Positions 16,725 to 25,930 of a stretch of 64,000 nucleotides of DNA are shown piece after piece. The notes beneath the pieces were generated by a model. It was not told the DNA's origin. It made no database searches and saw nothing but the letters and a program-made list of their open reading frames with translations. The stretch covers positions 27,604-91,603 of the forward strand of contig JAFZEX010000020.1 in the NCBI GenBank assembly GCA_017560425.1, read 5' to 3'. This stretch comes from Alistipes sp. (lineage in GTDB: Bacteria > Bacteroidota > Bacteroidia > Bacteroidales > Rikenellaceae). Position numbers and translations under genes: made by a program. The stretch's first letter is position 1. Each line of letters begins with the position of its first letter.

Positions 16725-17948
16725 ATGAAGAAGTTTTTTGCACTTGTAGCACTTGTTGCGCTCGCACTTACATCATGCGACAACGGCAACAACGAGCTAC
16801 CTACACCACAGCTCAACATCGGCAAGGTACGTGTTGAGTTCAACGCTCAGGGTGGCACTGAGCAGATCTCGCTAAAGGTAGTAAACCCCGTTGCGGGCGA
16901 GCAGGTTGCGGTAGAGAAGACTGCCGACTGGTTTGAGGTGACTATCGCCGAGGGAAACACAGCAATTGCGGTGACCGTGGGCGAGAACCTTGGCGCAGCA
17001 CGTGAGGCATCGTTCACCATTAGCTACGCCACAGCACAGCCTAAGACAATTGCCGTAAAGCAGGCAGAGGCAAAGAGCGACTGCGACGTGGTATTCGAGT
17101 CACTACGTTTCGAGGGCTACTACTTCGGCACAGAGTACTCGTCGAACTACAACTACTACATCGCCTTGTCGGACATCGCCGTTAAGTCGAACTTCACGCC
17201 TAAGGCAAATGGCACATACTACTACTTCGACCTCTACTCGAACAAGCCAGGCTCTGCCACTGAGCCACTGCCAAATGGCACATACACCTTCGATGCTAAG
17301 GATACGTTTGCACACCAGACATTTAGCGCTGGCGCAAGCTACCTTATCACCACCGATGGCAAGAACAAGGAGAGCGTAGTGAAGATTAAGGGCGGTACTG
17401 TAACCGTTACCGACGGCAAGTTTGACGCTACCATCGAGCTTGAGAATGGCGAGACACACCGTGTGGTATACGAGGGTGACCTCACCGTAGACCTCGACTA
17501 CGTAAACTCTACTCTTGCTGAGGACTTTACGTTCAACTTCGAGGGTGCTACAATCACTGCCACAAACCTCGGCGTATACGAGATGAGCAAGTATCGCTGG
17601 TATATCGAGGCAGTTAAGGGCGACGACCTCTTTATGCTCGACGTATTCACAGCAAATGCCGAGAGCCCAGCAGGCATCTACACCAAGCTCTCGACAGGCT
17701 CTATGGAGGACTACAACAACAAGTATATGCCAGGCCTCATGACCGAGCAGGGTCTTATCGGCGCATGGTACACACAGCTTGTTGATAACGTTATCAAGGG
17801 CTATGTTATGGCACCTATCGTCGATGGTCTTATCCAGATTATCGTCGATGGCGACACCGCCACAATCAACTATAGCGCATCGGACGATGGTGGCGCAAAG
17901 ATTGAGGGCTCGGTAAGCGGCAGCTACACTCAGGAGATTTCGGAGTAG
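16725..17948 (+). CDS. BACON-type surface lipoprotein
   Basis: A 407-aa lipoprotein with lipobox ALTSC. A BACON-type domain (about 25-115; DWFEVTIAEGNTAIAV, AREASFTISYA) is followed by a clear copy of the array's recurring domain (EGYYFGTEYSSNYNYYIALS ... LPNGTYTFD ... THRVVYEG) and a second divergent copy (about 270-400). A -7 box TATCTTTG (16681-16688) lies 36 bp upstream. It belongs to the same paralogous family as the 1.5-11.5 kb array but is separated from it by the peptidase, kinase and non-coding region. Followed by a hairpin. Confidence 0.85.
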   Translation: MKKFFALVALVALALTSCDNGNNELPTPQLNIGKVRVEFNAQGGTEQISLKVVNPVAGEQVAVEKTADWFEVTIAEGNTAIAVTVGENLGAAREASFTISYATAQPKTIAVKQAEAKSDCDVVFESLRFEGYYFGTEYSSNYNYYIALSDIAVKSNFTPKANGTYYYFDLYSNKPGSATEPLPNGTYTFDAKDTFAHQTFSAGASYLITTDGKNKESVVKIKGGTVTVTDGKFDATIELENGETHRVVYEGDLTVDLDYVNSTLAEDFTFNFEGATITATNLGVYEMSKYRWYIEAVKGDDLFMLDVFTANAESPAGIYTKLSTGSMEDYNNKYMPGLMTEQGLIGAWYTQLVDNVIKGYVMAPIVDGLIQIIVDGDTATINYSASDDGGAKIEGSVSGSYTQEISE

Positions 17949-17980
17949 TGAAACATCGGTGCACGAGCACCAAACGACCT

Positions 17981-18019
17981 AAACGGAGGTTATCCACATT
18001 AGATGGGTAACCTCCGTTT
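17981..18019 (+). terminator. Probable hairpin terminator
   Basis: AAACGGAGGTTAtCC and GGgTAACCTCCGTTT form a 15-bp stem with one G-U pair; the following T-tract is weak. Confidence 0.7.
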
Positions 18020-18123
18020 GCCTTTATGCTATACAAAATCCCCCGTTCGTTGAATTTATTTCCGACGAAAGCCCCAAAGTATTATCTTTGCCCGCATATT
18101 TATATAAATATAGAACGAAATTT

Positions 18124-19776
18124 ATGAAGATTCTTCAAACATTAGCCTCAGCAGCTGCCCTCGTCATGTCGATGGTGGCGTGCTCGCATGAGGTAGAATC
18201 TCCCACTCCCATAACTCCCGAGGCGACAATCCATGAGGCTTGCTTCTCGCTGCCCATCGATCTTTCTCGCACCACTATCGACCCCGACGGACGTAGCACC
18301 CGCTGGGCCGAGGGCGACAACATCGCCGTGTGGGCAAAGCGCTCTACGGGCGAGTATGCTCTCTCGGGTAGCACGTTTATGCTTCGTTTCTTCTCTACAG
18401 AGTGGGACAAGGCATACTTCGTGGGCAACATCCCCGTAATGAGCGAGGAGGAGTACACCTACTACATCAGCTCGCCAAAGCCTACCACAACAGAGGGCAC
18501 CATGGCAACATACACCGTGGGGGCTGAGCAGTCGGGCGAGTACGACGGCAAGTACGACATCATGATTGCCGAGCCTACGGTAAATGGCTCGATCACCACA
18601 GGCAAGCGCCTCGACCTAAACACCATCATGCGCCACAAGATGCACGCCCTCAAGATCACCGTGCCCGAGGGTCGCAACCTCTTTGGCCAGCGTTTCTACG
18701 AGCTCGAGATTACATTCCCTCAGGATGTTGTCGGCGACATCACGCTCGACGTTACCGACCCTGAGGCAGAGCCCACATACAGCAACACCTCGAATGTCAT
18801 CACAGTGAAGAACGACAAGGGTTTCGACGCTGGCGACGACATTTGGGTATTTGTGCTTCCAGGCACAGTAAGTGGCGATGTTAGCTACAAGGTGCGTGGA
18901 GAGCGCCGCTCGTCGGAGGTGGCAACATACGCCTTTAGCCGCACCATGCAGGCGGGTCACGTAACACCCATACGCATGGCTATTCCGGTGATATTCCCTA
19001 TGTATACCGCCGTAAACTTCTCTATCTCGCAGAACAACCTCGGCGAGGATTTCAACTACTTCGACATCTACGACGACTCGAATGGCACACACATGGGCCG
19101 CTTCGAGCGCAACGCTGCCAATAAGTATATCGTAGACTACGAGGGCGAGTTCGATGCTAATCAGTACGACGACACCACATGGCGTGTGGTATTCGACTCG
19201 GAGCATGCCATTGTCGAGACAATCGTAAACCTCGGCGACCTTACGTCATACACCGAGCACTCACGCTCGATGACCATTCCTTACCTTATGGCTGAGGACT
19301 TTAGCTCATTGGCAGATTATACCGACGAGGCAACAACGGGCACAAAGACCCTCGACTTGAGTGGTTGGACAGCGTCACGTACCAACTGCAAGAGCGGTGT
19401 TATTCAACTTGCTACGTTCTATGCTCTTGTGGGCAGATACCAGGGTCGTTTGGATAGTGCCCCTATCAACACCCTAAAGAAGAGCGCCAAGATTATAGTT
19501 ACATTCTATGCCAACAACAACATCAACAAGAAGGTTGCTGTGCCTTTGCAGTTTGGTTGGGGCACTGACACCGGTGCTATAGGCGCAGATACTGCAATAT
19601 CTACCCTCATAGCGGAGGAAAAACTTGCAAAGGGCGATAACAAGACCCTAACATATACTATTAGCAACTTTGCGGCGGGTGGTCGTCTGGCATGGCGTAC
19701 AAACGTGACATCGGGATACTGGGCAACATACAACTATCTCGGTATCGACAACATCAAGGTTCAAATAGCACAATAA
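18124..19776 (+). CDS. Fimbrillin-like surface lipoprotein
   Basis: The ATG at 18124 is chosen (550 aa) because it gives a lipoprotein signal ending in MSMVAC; an in-frame start at 18088 would place extra residues ahead of it and overlaps the -7 box (TATCTTTG, 18083-18090). The N-terminal half has a pattern seen in fimbrillin-like proteins of Bacteroidales (SRTTIDPDGRSTRWAEGDNI AVW, then YTYYISSP and LNTIMRHKMHALKITVPEG). The C-terminal about 150 aa (DFSSLADY ... DNIKVQI) looks like a jelly-roll carbohydrate-binding-type fold. It opens the 18-27 kb surface cluster; the next gene is 34 bp away. Fimbrillin assignment is by motif only. Confidence 0.75.
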   Translation: MKILQTLASAAALVMSMVACSHEVESPTPITPEATIHEACFSLPIDLSRTTIDPDGRSTRWAEGDNIAVWAKRSTGEYALSGSTFMLRFFSTEWDKAYFVGNIPVMSEEEYTYYISSPKPTTTEGTMATYTVGAEQSGEYDGKYDIMIAEPTVNGSITTGKRLDLNTIMRHKMHALKITVPEGRNLFGQRFYELEITFPQDVVGDITLDVTDPEAEPTYSNTSNVITVKNDKGFDAGDDIWVFVLPGTVSGDVSYKVRGERRSSEVATYAFSRTMQAGHVTPIRMAIPVIFPMYTAVNFSISQNNLGEDFNYFDIYDDSNGTHMGRFERNAANKYIVDYEGEFDANQYDDTTWRVVFDSEHAIVETIVNLGDLTSYTEHSRSMTIPYLMAEDFSSLADYTDEATTGTKTLDLSGWTASRTNCKSGVIQLATFYALVGRYQGRLDSAPINTLKKSAKIIVTFYANNNINKKVAVPLQFGWGTDTGAIGADTAISTLIAEEKLAKGDNKTLTYTISNFAAGGRLAWRTNVTSGYWATYNYLGIDNIKVQIAQ

Positions 19777-19810
19777 CAAACAATTATAATATTAACAAAA
19801 TCAAACAATT

Positions 19811-20584
19811 ATGAGAAAACTAATCACTTTAGCATCATTTGTTGCGCTTGTGATGGCCTCATGTACAAATGAGACCCCCGCAGACGAGACAAAGGCAAAG
19901 GGTAGTGTAGCTTTCGACCTCGCCATCGAGACCGAGGTTGATGATACACGTGCTAATGTCAGCTGCACAACACCTGCAGTTGAGGCATTCGACCTTACTA
20001 TCGAGGGCGTTGGCCACACCTACTCGAAGCACTATGCAGCTATTGCAGAGTTCAACGAGGGTGACAACTACCTCCACTTGGGCAACTACAAGGCAACAGT
20101 AGCTGCTGGCTCGCTCTCAGAGGAGGGCTTCGACAAGGCAACCTTCGTTGGTAGCGCCGATTTTGCAGTATCTGCTCGTGAGCTTACTCAGGTTGCAATC
20201 ACTGCTACAATCGCTAACACCTTGGTTAAGGTTGAGACAACTGAGGCTTTCAACGAGTACTTCGTTGGTGGCGCAGAGTTCCAGCTCACAACCGCTGCTG
20301 GCAACACCTTCGATCTTACAGGCAAGACCGAGCCTGTGTTCATCGCTCCTGCCGAGTTCAAGATCACAGGTACTGCCGTAAAGCAGTCTGTACAGTCGGG
20401 TGCTGCAGCTTCAAAGGTAACACTCCCTGAGTACAAGATGACAAGCCCTGCTGCTCAGACCTTCTACACCATCAAGTTCGATGTTGAGAATGCTGGCAAG
20501 GCAACCATCAACATCACTCTCAACGAGACTCTTGTTGATTCTATCGAGATTGACACTGAGCTAAACGATAACGCAACAATATAA
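19811..20584 (+). CDS. DUF4493-type lipoprotein
   Basis: A 257-aa protein with lipobox VMASC. After the Cys it follows the DUF4493 layout: GSVAFDLAIE near 30, EAFDLTIEGVGHTYSKHYAAIAEF, LHLGNYKATVAAG, and a repeated beta-rich half. DUF4493 proteins are Bacteroidota surface lipoproteins of unknown function. It is the first of three consecutive members (gaps 10 and 29 bp), so it is part of an operon. No catalytic residues are apparent. Confidence 0.75.
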   Translation: MRKLITLASFVALVMASCTNETPADETKAKGSVAFDLAIETEVDDTRANVSCTTPAVEAFDLTIEGVGHTYSKHYAAIAEFNEGDNYLHLGNYKATVAAGSLSEEGFDKATFVGSADFAVSARELTQVAITATIANTLVKVETTEAFNEYFVGGAEFQLTTAAGNTFDLTGKTEPVFIAPAEFKITGTAVKQSVQSGAAASKVTLPEYKMTSPAAQTFYTIKFDVENAGKATINITLNETLVDSIEIDTELNDNATI

Positions 20585-20594
20585 TATTAAAGAT

Positions 20595-22244
20595 ATGAAA
20601 TCGATTGTTAAACTAATGAGCCTCGCGATGCTCGTAATGCTCGGCATCAGCTCATGTAACAGAGATAACGTAGGCTATATCGATGGCACACAGACAGGTG
20701 GCGACAATGTTGGTTACCTTGTTCTTGGTGGCATGAACGCCTCAATTATGGAGGATACTGAGAATATCGCTTCAAACCCAGGCACACGTGCAGGCAGTGT
20801 TGATATCAACACCTTCGACGTGGTAATCACTAACAAGGACGGCGTGCAGATGGCTGCATACAAGTATGGCGAGCTTCCTACTGAGCCTATCGCACTCGAC
20901 GCTGGTATCTACAAGGTTACCATGATGTCGGAGGCTATGGTTGGCGCTGAGTGGGAGAAGCCTGTATATGGCGCTGAGCGTGAGGTTATCATCACACGCA
21001 AGCAGACTACTACTGTAGACGATATCGTTTGTAAGCTCCGCAACATCAAGGTTACTGTAGACTACTCTGCAGACCTTAAGTCGCAGCTCGACCAGGACTA
21101 CACAACAATGACAGTAGCTCTTGCTGATAACGACCTTGTTTACTCATTTAGCGAGACTCGTGGCGGTTACTTCGCTCCTGTGGCTGCCGAGAACACCCTC
21201 ACACTTACCTTCAAGTGCCGCTACGCTGGTACTACAAAGGATATTGTGATGACTAACGAGATTACTGGCGTTAAGGCTGCTCAGTGGCGTAAGATCAATG
21301 TTGTTGTTCAGCATGCTGCTGATGGTACTGCTCACATCGGTATCGTTTGCGACACATGGACATACGACGAGGAGGTTGTTTTCGACACATCGGCATACCT
21401 CTTCGAGGAGGTGTTGGTAGATGACACCGATCTTCCTGTTATCAACTTCGAGGGTCACGACCTTGCTGAGGTATTCGAGCTTACTGACGCTATGTTCGAC
21501 GCTGATGGCAAGTTCTTGTCAAACATCAACATCGACATTACTGCAAAGTCGGCTATCCAGTCAATCGTTATCAAGGCATCGTCTGACAACCCTGCATTCA
21601 CAGCAGCTTACAGCGAGGTTGTACCTACTGAGTCAGACATCTGCGACGGCTCGGTAGCAGCTGCCCTCCTCAAGCTTATGGGCTACCCTACTGACGCTAA
21701 GGGTGCTACATCTACACGCATCAAGTTTGGCGCACAGGCCGACATCCTTCGCTCACACGAGGGTACTCACTCGTTCGAGATCACAGTAACCGACGCTAAC
21801 GGCGGTAAGACAACTAAGACCCTCTCGATTAAGTATGGTCAGATGGTAATCCTCGCTCCATCAATCGTTTGGAACGGCTACGATATTAAGGAGCGTCACA
21901 CTTATGCTCCAGGCATGACTTGCGATTTGGTTGTAACAGCTGATGGCGGTATTGCTGACTTTATCGTTAATATCATCTCTAACGACCTTACTGACGAGGA
22001 GCTTCAGGGTGTAGGTTTGGCAGCTAACTTCAGTCTTGTTAAGGACAGTCAGTTCTTTGCTCCACTTGGCAGCTTGGGCTTCCCTACCGGTGATGCTGTT
22101 GAGGGCAAGAAGGTAGTTGACCTCTCAATCACTAATTTCTTGGCTGTTCTTTCAGGCTTCAAGGGCGACCACGACTTTGAGATGACAGTTATTGATGCTG
22201 CTGGTCAGTCAACAACTGAGACTATCATGTTGCATTTTAACTAA
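20595..22244 (+). CDS. DUF4493-type lipoprotein with extended C-terminus
   Basis: A 549-aa protein with a signal and lipobox LGISSC. The N-terminal half repeats the DUF4493 layout of its neighbours (GYLVLGGMNASI, NTFDVVITNKDG, ALDAGIYKVTMMS, AEREVIITRKQTTTVDDIVCKL). From about 275 on it carries beta-sandwich-like segments (SAIQSIVIKASSDNPAF; HSFEITVTDANGGKTTKTLSIKYG). It starts 10 bp after the preceding stop. The role is unknown; secreted or surface structural protein is the inference. Confidence 0.75.
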   Translation: MKSIVKLMSLAMLVMLGISSCNRDNVGYIDGTQTGGDNVGYLVLGGMNASIMEDTENIASNPGTRAGSVDINTFDVVITNKDGVQMAAYKYGELPTEPIALDAGIYKVTMMSEAMVGAEWEKPVYGAEREVIITRKQTTTVDDIVCKLRNIKVTVDYSADLKSQLDQDYTTMTVALADNDLVYSFSETRGGYFAPVAAENTLTLTFKCRYAGTTKDIVMTNEITGVKAAQWRKINVVVQHAADGTAHIGIVCDTWTYDEEVVFDTSAYLFEEVLVDDTDLPVINFEGHDLAEVFELTDAMFDADGKFLSNINIDITAKSAIQSIVIKASSDNPAFTAAYSEVVPTESDICDGSVAAALLKLMGYPTDAKGATSTRIKFGAQADILRSHEGTHSFEITVTDANGGKTTKTLSIKYGQMVILAPSIVWNGYDIKERHTYAPGMTCDLVVTADGGIADFIVNIISNDLTDEELQGVGLAANFSLVKDSQFFAPLGSLGFPTGDAVEGKKVVDLSITNFLAVLSGFKGDHDFEMTVIDAAGQSTTETIMLHFN

Positions 22245-22273
22245 TATCTTAAACTCTCTAAATTAGGAATATA

Positions 22274-24253
22274 ATGAAAAAGATATTTGCAATATTGAGC
22301 ATGGCTATCGCTTTTGTAGCGTGCTCAACCGAGATAGATCCAGCTGTAGATCTCACTGCAAACGAGGGTGCTGTGCGCCTTGGTGTTGCTTTTCAGCAGT
22401 CGATTTCTGCTGACGAGGAGGTTGTGATTAAAATTTATAAGGTAGAGGGCGAGGAGCAGAACCTTGTTCGCCGCTACACCTCTCTTAACGATGTTCCTGA
22501 GTACCTCGCATTGCTCACAGGTGAGTATGTTGCTAAGGTTCAGGTTGGCGAGAAGCACATCGTGTCGTTCGACGAGAAGTACTACCTCGGCGAGAAGGAG
22601 TTTACAGTTTCTAAGGGTATCGTAACTCCTGTGACCGTAGATTGTAAGATTCAGTCTACAATCGTTCGCATCGAGTACGACGCAACTGTTGCTGAGAAGC
22701 TCAACGCTGGTTACTTCACAAACGTATCTGTTGCCGAGAGCTACAACCCTACTGCTATCGCATCGGGCGACGTTCACTCGCTCCGCTACGAGGAGAGCAA
22801 GGATGGTTACTTCGTGCTTCCTGCCGAGCAGACTACTCTCTTCTGGCACTTCGAGGGTGAGCACCCTGTTGAGGGCGCAGTTATGAAGGAGGCTAAGATC
22901 GAGAATGTTCAGCCTGCTGTGCGCTACACCGTTAAGCTTAAGTACTCGAAGGACGCTCCTGGTGGCATCATCATCGAGGCTATCGTAGACGAGTCTATCG
23001 AGGAGATCGAGGATACTCTTATCTTCAGCCCAGATCCAACCGTCATGGGTGAGGGCTTCAACGAGAAGGAGCAGCAGAAGTCAATCGACACTCTTACCTA
23101 CAACGTAGCATCGTTGGCTAACATCAACAAGCTCACAATCACAGCTGATGGCGTTGATTTCAACATTCTTAACGGCAACGTTGCTGGCGTTAGCGTAAAC
23201 AAGATCGACGAGCTTAACTACAAGGTGACAATCGCTCCTGAGTTCTTTGCGAATGTTACAGGTGGTCAGAACACTATCTCATTCAACATTGAGGATGTTG
23301 ATGGTGGTAAGGCTAAGAAGGATATTCAGTACAACGTTCAGGGTATCATGCCTTTGACCTCTGGCGACTACAGCCTATGGTCAGGCAAGGCTTCGTTCAA
23401 GGCAAACATCGTAGATGCTGCGGCTACATCTGTAAAGATTGCCTACAGCGCAAATGGTGGTGCATGGACTGAGGTTGAGGCTACAGCTAACGGTGGCTAC
23501 TACACAGCTACTGGCGTAGGCTTCGCAGCCGAGAAGAACTACTCATACAAGCTCGTTGTTAATGGCGCTGACTCAGGTAAGACCCTCTCAGTAGCTACTG
23601 CTGCTGGTGTTCAGCTTCCTAACGGCGACTTCGAGTCATGGTCTGACGACAAGACTCCTGGAGGTCTTTGGAGCTCTGGTAACAACTCATTCGTAACGTT
23701 GATGAAGAAGGCATCAGGTCGCAACGGCGGCTCATGCGCATTCCTCGACTCACAGGCAGCAGTAGGTAAGTTTGCTGCGGGTAACCTCTTTACTGGTTCG
23801 TTCGAGATGAACATCTCAACAATGAGTGGTAAGGTAACCTTCGGTAAGGACTTTGCGTTCAACGCTAAGCCTGAGAGCGTGTCGTTCTGGATGAAGAACA
23901 CCCAGGGTCAGATCAACTATGGTGACAAGGGCAGCGGCACCGATAAGTACACAGCAATGGTTCTTATCACTGACGGCACTACCTACACCGTAGATACTAC
24001 CGACGAGAGCTCATTCCTCGTATTCGACACTCTTGGCTCAAAGCCTGGCATCATCGCTTATGGCTACATCAACAGCGACGACTCGAATGCTGACTGGGTT
24101 GAGAAGACCGTTCAGCTCACATACGTGGCTGGCTACGAGAGCAAGACTCCTAAGAAGATCTCTGTATCGTTCACACCATCAGGCTATGGTGACTACTGGT
24201 GTGGTTCTACCGATTCAGAGATGTACGTAGACGACGTACGTTTGAACTACTAA
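22274..24253 (+). CDS. DUF4493 and PCMD domain lipoprotein
   Basis: A 659-aa lipoprotein with lipobox AFVAC. The N-terminal DUF4493-like region (about 25-250) is followed by Ig-like segments (about 270-440) and a C-terminal PCMD domain (putative carbohydrate metabolism domain; about 445-659) with LPNGDFESWS, KFAAGNLFTGSFE and a closing YVDDVRLNY. The PCMD fold is jelly-roll-like and is associated with carbohydrate binding, without a proven reaction. It ends the DUF4493 trio and is followed at once by a hairpin. The same domain closes the later gene at 25931, so the two may act together. Confidence 0.8.
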   Translation: MKKIFAILSMAIAFVACSTEIDPAVDLTANEGAVRLGVAFQQSISADEEVVIKIYKVEGEEQNLVRRYTSLNDVPEYLALLTGEYVAKVQVGEKHIVSFDEKYYLGEKEFTVSKGIVTPVTVDCKIQSTIVRIEYDATVAEKLNAGYFTNVSVAESYNPTAIASGDVHSLRYEESKDGYFVLPAEQTTLFWHFEGEHPVEGAVMKEAKIENVQPAVRYTVKLKYSKDAPGGIIIEAIVDESIEEIEDTLIFSPDPTVMGEGFNEKEQQKSIDTLTYNVASLANINKLTITADGVDFNILNGNVAGVSVNKIDELNYKVTIAPEFFANVTGGQNTISFNIEDVDGGKAKKDIQYNVQGIMPLTSGDYSLWSGKASFKANIVDAAATSVKIAYSANGGAWTEVEATANGGYYTATGVGFAAEKNYSYKLVVNGADSGKTLSVATAAGVQLPNGDFESWSDDKTPGGLWSSGNNSFVTLMKKASGRNGGSCAFLDSQAAVGKFAAGNLFTGSFEMNISTMSGKVTFGKDFAFNAKPESVSFWMKNTQGQINYGDKGSGTDKYTAMVLITDGTTYTVDTTDESSFLVFDTLGSKPGIIAYGYINSDDSNADWVEKTVQLTYVAGYESKTPKKISVSFTPSGYGDYWCGSTDSEMYVDDVRLNY

Positions 24254-24264
24254 AATAATCTAAC

Positions 24265-24306
24265 GAGATAGTGGCAACACACGATTGCCACTATCTCAAC
24301 TTTTTT
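24265..24306 (+). terminator. Strong hairpin terminator or attenuator inside the surface cluster
   Basis: A 13-bp perfect stem (GAGATAGTGGCAA / TTGCCACTATCTC) with a 7-nt loop is followed by CTTTTTTC and ends 3 bp before the next ATG. No promoter fits between, so partial read-through to the barrel genes is likely. Confidence 0.8.
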
Positions 24307-24308
24307 CG

Positions 24309-25103
24309 ATGAAGCGATTTTACTTTATAATTCTGCTATTGGCATCAGCGGTGTGCGTATCGGCACAAGAGGCTACTACCGCCACGCCCCAGAGCAAGGA
24401 GCCGCTCAACGTAAACGAGGCACGCAAGCAGCGAGGCTTCGTATCTGACGAGTGCTTCGTGCCTAAGGGTCAGTGGATATTTGGTGGCACTGCCTCGTAC
24501 TCGGCACATCGCAACATGGACTACACCTTTACGCTTATCAACGACATCGACTCGTATGGCTACAGCGTAAATGTTAGCCCAATGATTGCCTATGCTCCGT
24601 GGCGTAATATGGCTGTTGGTGTGCGTTTCTCGTACGGTCGTTCGTTGTTCCGTCTCGACAACGCATCGCTATCAGTATCCGACGTAGACATCAATGTCGA
24701 TATGTTCCATCAGCTAAAGCATAGCTACACGGGCACACTCTTTTGGCGACCATACATTCCACTTGGTAGCACCAACCGCTTTGCCCTCTTTGCCGAGGTG
24801 CAGCTAAACCTATCGGGTGGTGAGGCGAAGAATGTTGCCGCAACGGGATTAGTTGATGGCATGCAGGATTATCGTGGCACCTACTCTAAGACGTTTGGTG
24901 CGTCGCTTGGTCTTCAGCCAGGCATCGTGGCATTTATTCAGAACAATGCCGCCGTGGAGCTCTCAATCGGCGTATTGGGCATCGGCTTCGACCGCACGCT
25001 ACAAACAAAGAATCAAGTGGCGCAGGGTGAGATCAACTCTCTCGACACTAAGTTTAAGCTAAACCTCCTATCGGTAGGTTTTGGTATGTCGTTCTACCTA
25101 TAA
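24309..25103 (+). CDS. Outer-membrane beta-barrel protein
   Basis: The ATG at 24309 (264 aa) is used because it gives a Sec signal peptide (MKRFYFIILLLASAVCVSAQ); an in-frame ATG at 24285 lies inside the terminator hairpin. The mature protein has alternating hydrophobic/polar strands with aromatic girdles (WIFGGTASYSAHRNMDYTFTL, MAVGVRFSYGRSLFRL, FGMSFYL at the C-terminus), as in small 8-strand barrels. The next gene encodes a related barrel of similar length. Its position among surface lipoproteins suggests an anchor or channel for them. Confidence 0.75.
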   Translation: MKRFYFIILLLASAVCVSAQEATTATPQSKEPLNVNEARKQRGFVSDECFVPKGQWIFGGTASYSAHRNMDYTFTLINDIDSYGYSVNVSPMIAYAPWRNMAVGVRFSYGRSLFRLDNASLSVSDVDINVDMFHQLKHSYTGTLFWRPYIPLGSTNRFALFAEVQLNLSGGEAKNVAATGLVDGMQDYRGTYSKTFGASLGLQPGIVAFIQNNAAVELSIGVLGIGFDRTLQTKNQVAQGEINSLDTKFKLNLLSVGFGMSFYL

Positions 25104-25115
25104 ACACGCAGCATT

Positions 25116-25925
25116 ATGAGAAGATACATATTACTTATCGCTGCTGCGTTTAGCCTTGTTGCAGCAAGTGCAGCAGAGCCAACCGACTCACTCGCCACAA
25201 AGAGTAAGTTTCTGCCTACACGTCAGCGCATCGACCGACAGATTGGTCAGCACAACTTCGTATATAAGGGCGAGTTTATGCTCGGTCTTACCGGCTCGTA
25301 TGGCAACATCAAGTCGGCAGACTCCGACATCATGCTCCTCTTCGACAACATCAACCTCGGACTAAAGAGTGCCACAATAAAGCCATTCTTTGCCTATGCC
25401 TACCGTGATAACTTGGCGGTGGGTATGCGCTTTGGCTACGACCACATATCGGGTCATGTGGGCTCGCTCGACCTAAACATAGGCTTGCTTGCCGACATGG
25501 AGAACATGGGCATCTCGAACATGGCTCTTCGCAACGAGAGCTACTCGTGGTCGGTGTTCCACCGCAACTACCTCGGCTTAGACCGTCGTGGCATCGTGGG
25601 TGTTATCATGGAGGCGGAGCTTCAGTGCAAGACGGGTACTACGTCGATATGGAGTGGTGCGGAGGAGAGCCGTTCAAAGTCTGACACTCGCAACTTTGCA
25701 GCACGCCTTAACTTCAACCCTGGCTTGGCAATCTACGTGATGCCCCAGGCTTGCGTTACGGTTACTGTGGGCGTGGGTGGCTTATACTACACAAGCGTCA
25801 AGCAGTACGACATGATGGGCAACATAACAGGTCTTCGCAACCGCTCGGGCCTTAACCTCAAGCTCAACATTGCCGATATCCAGCTGGGTATCGTGGCACA
25901 CTTGTGGAGCTCAAAGAAAAAGTAG
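25116..25925 (+). CDS. Outer-membrane beta-barrel protein, paralogue of the preceding gene
   Basis: A 269-aa protein with a signal peptide ending near AAASAAEP. Barrel-type strands parallel those of the upstream gene (GEFMLGLTGSYGNIKSADSDI, LAVGMRFGYDHISGHVGSLD, LQLGIVAHLW-type end). Shared features include a basic segment after the signal (RQRIDRQIGQHNFVYKG here, RKQRGFVSDECFVPKG there) and a similar spacing of a central NPG/QPG-type turn. It starts 12 bp after the upstream stop and is followed 5 bp later by a PCMD lipoprotein gene, so all three are one operon. The pair probably arose by tandem duplication. Confidence 0.75.
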   Translation: MRRYILLIAAAFSLVAASAAEPTDSLATKSKFLPTRQRIDRQIGQHNFVYKGEFMLGLTGSYGNIKSADSDIMLLFDNINLGLKSATIKPFFAYAYRDNLAVGMRFGYDHISGHVGSLDLNIGLLADMENMGISNMALRNESYSWSVFHRNYLGLDRRGIVGVIMEAELQCKTGTTSIWSGAEESRSKSDTRNFAARLNFNPGLAIYVMPQACVTVTVGVGGLYYTSVKQYDMMGNITGLRNRSGLNLKLNIADIQLGIVAHLWSSKKK

Positions 25926-25930
25926 TGGCT

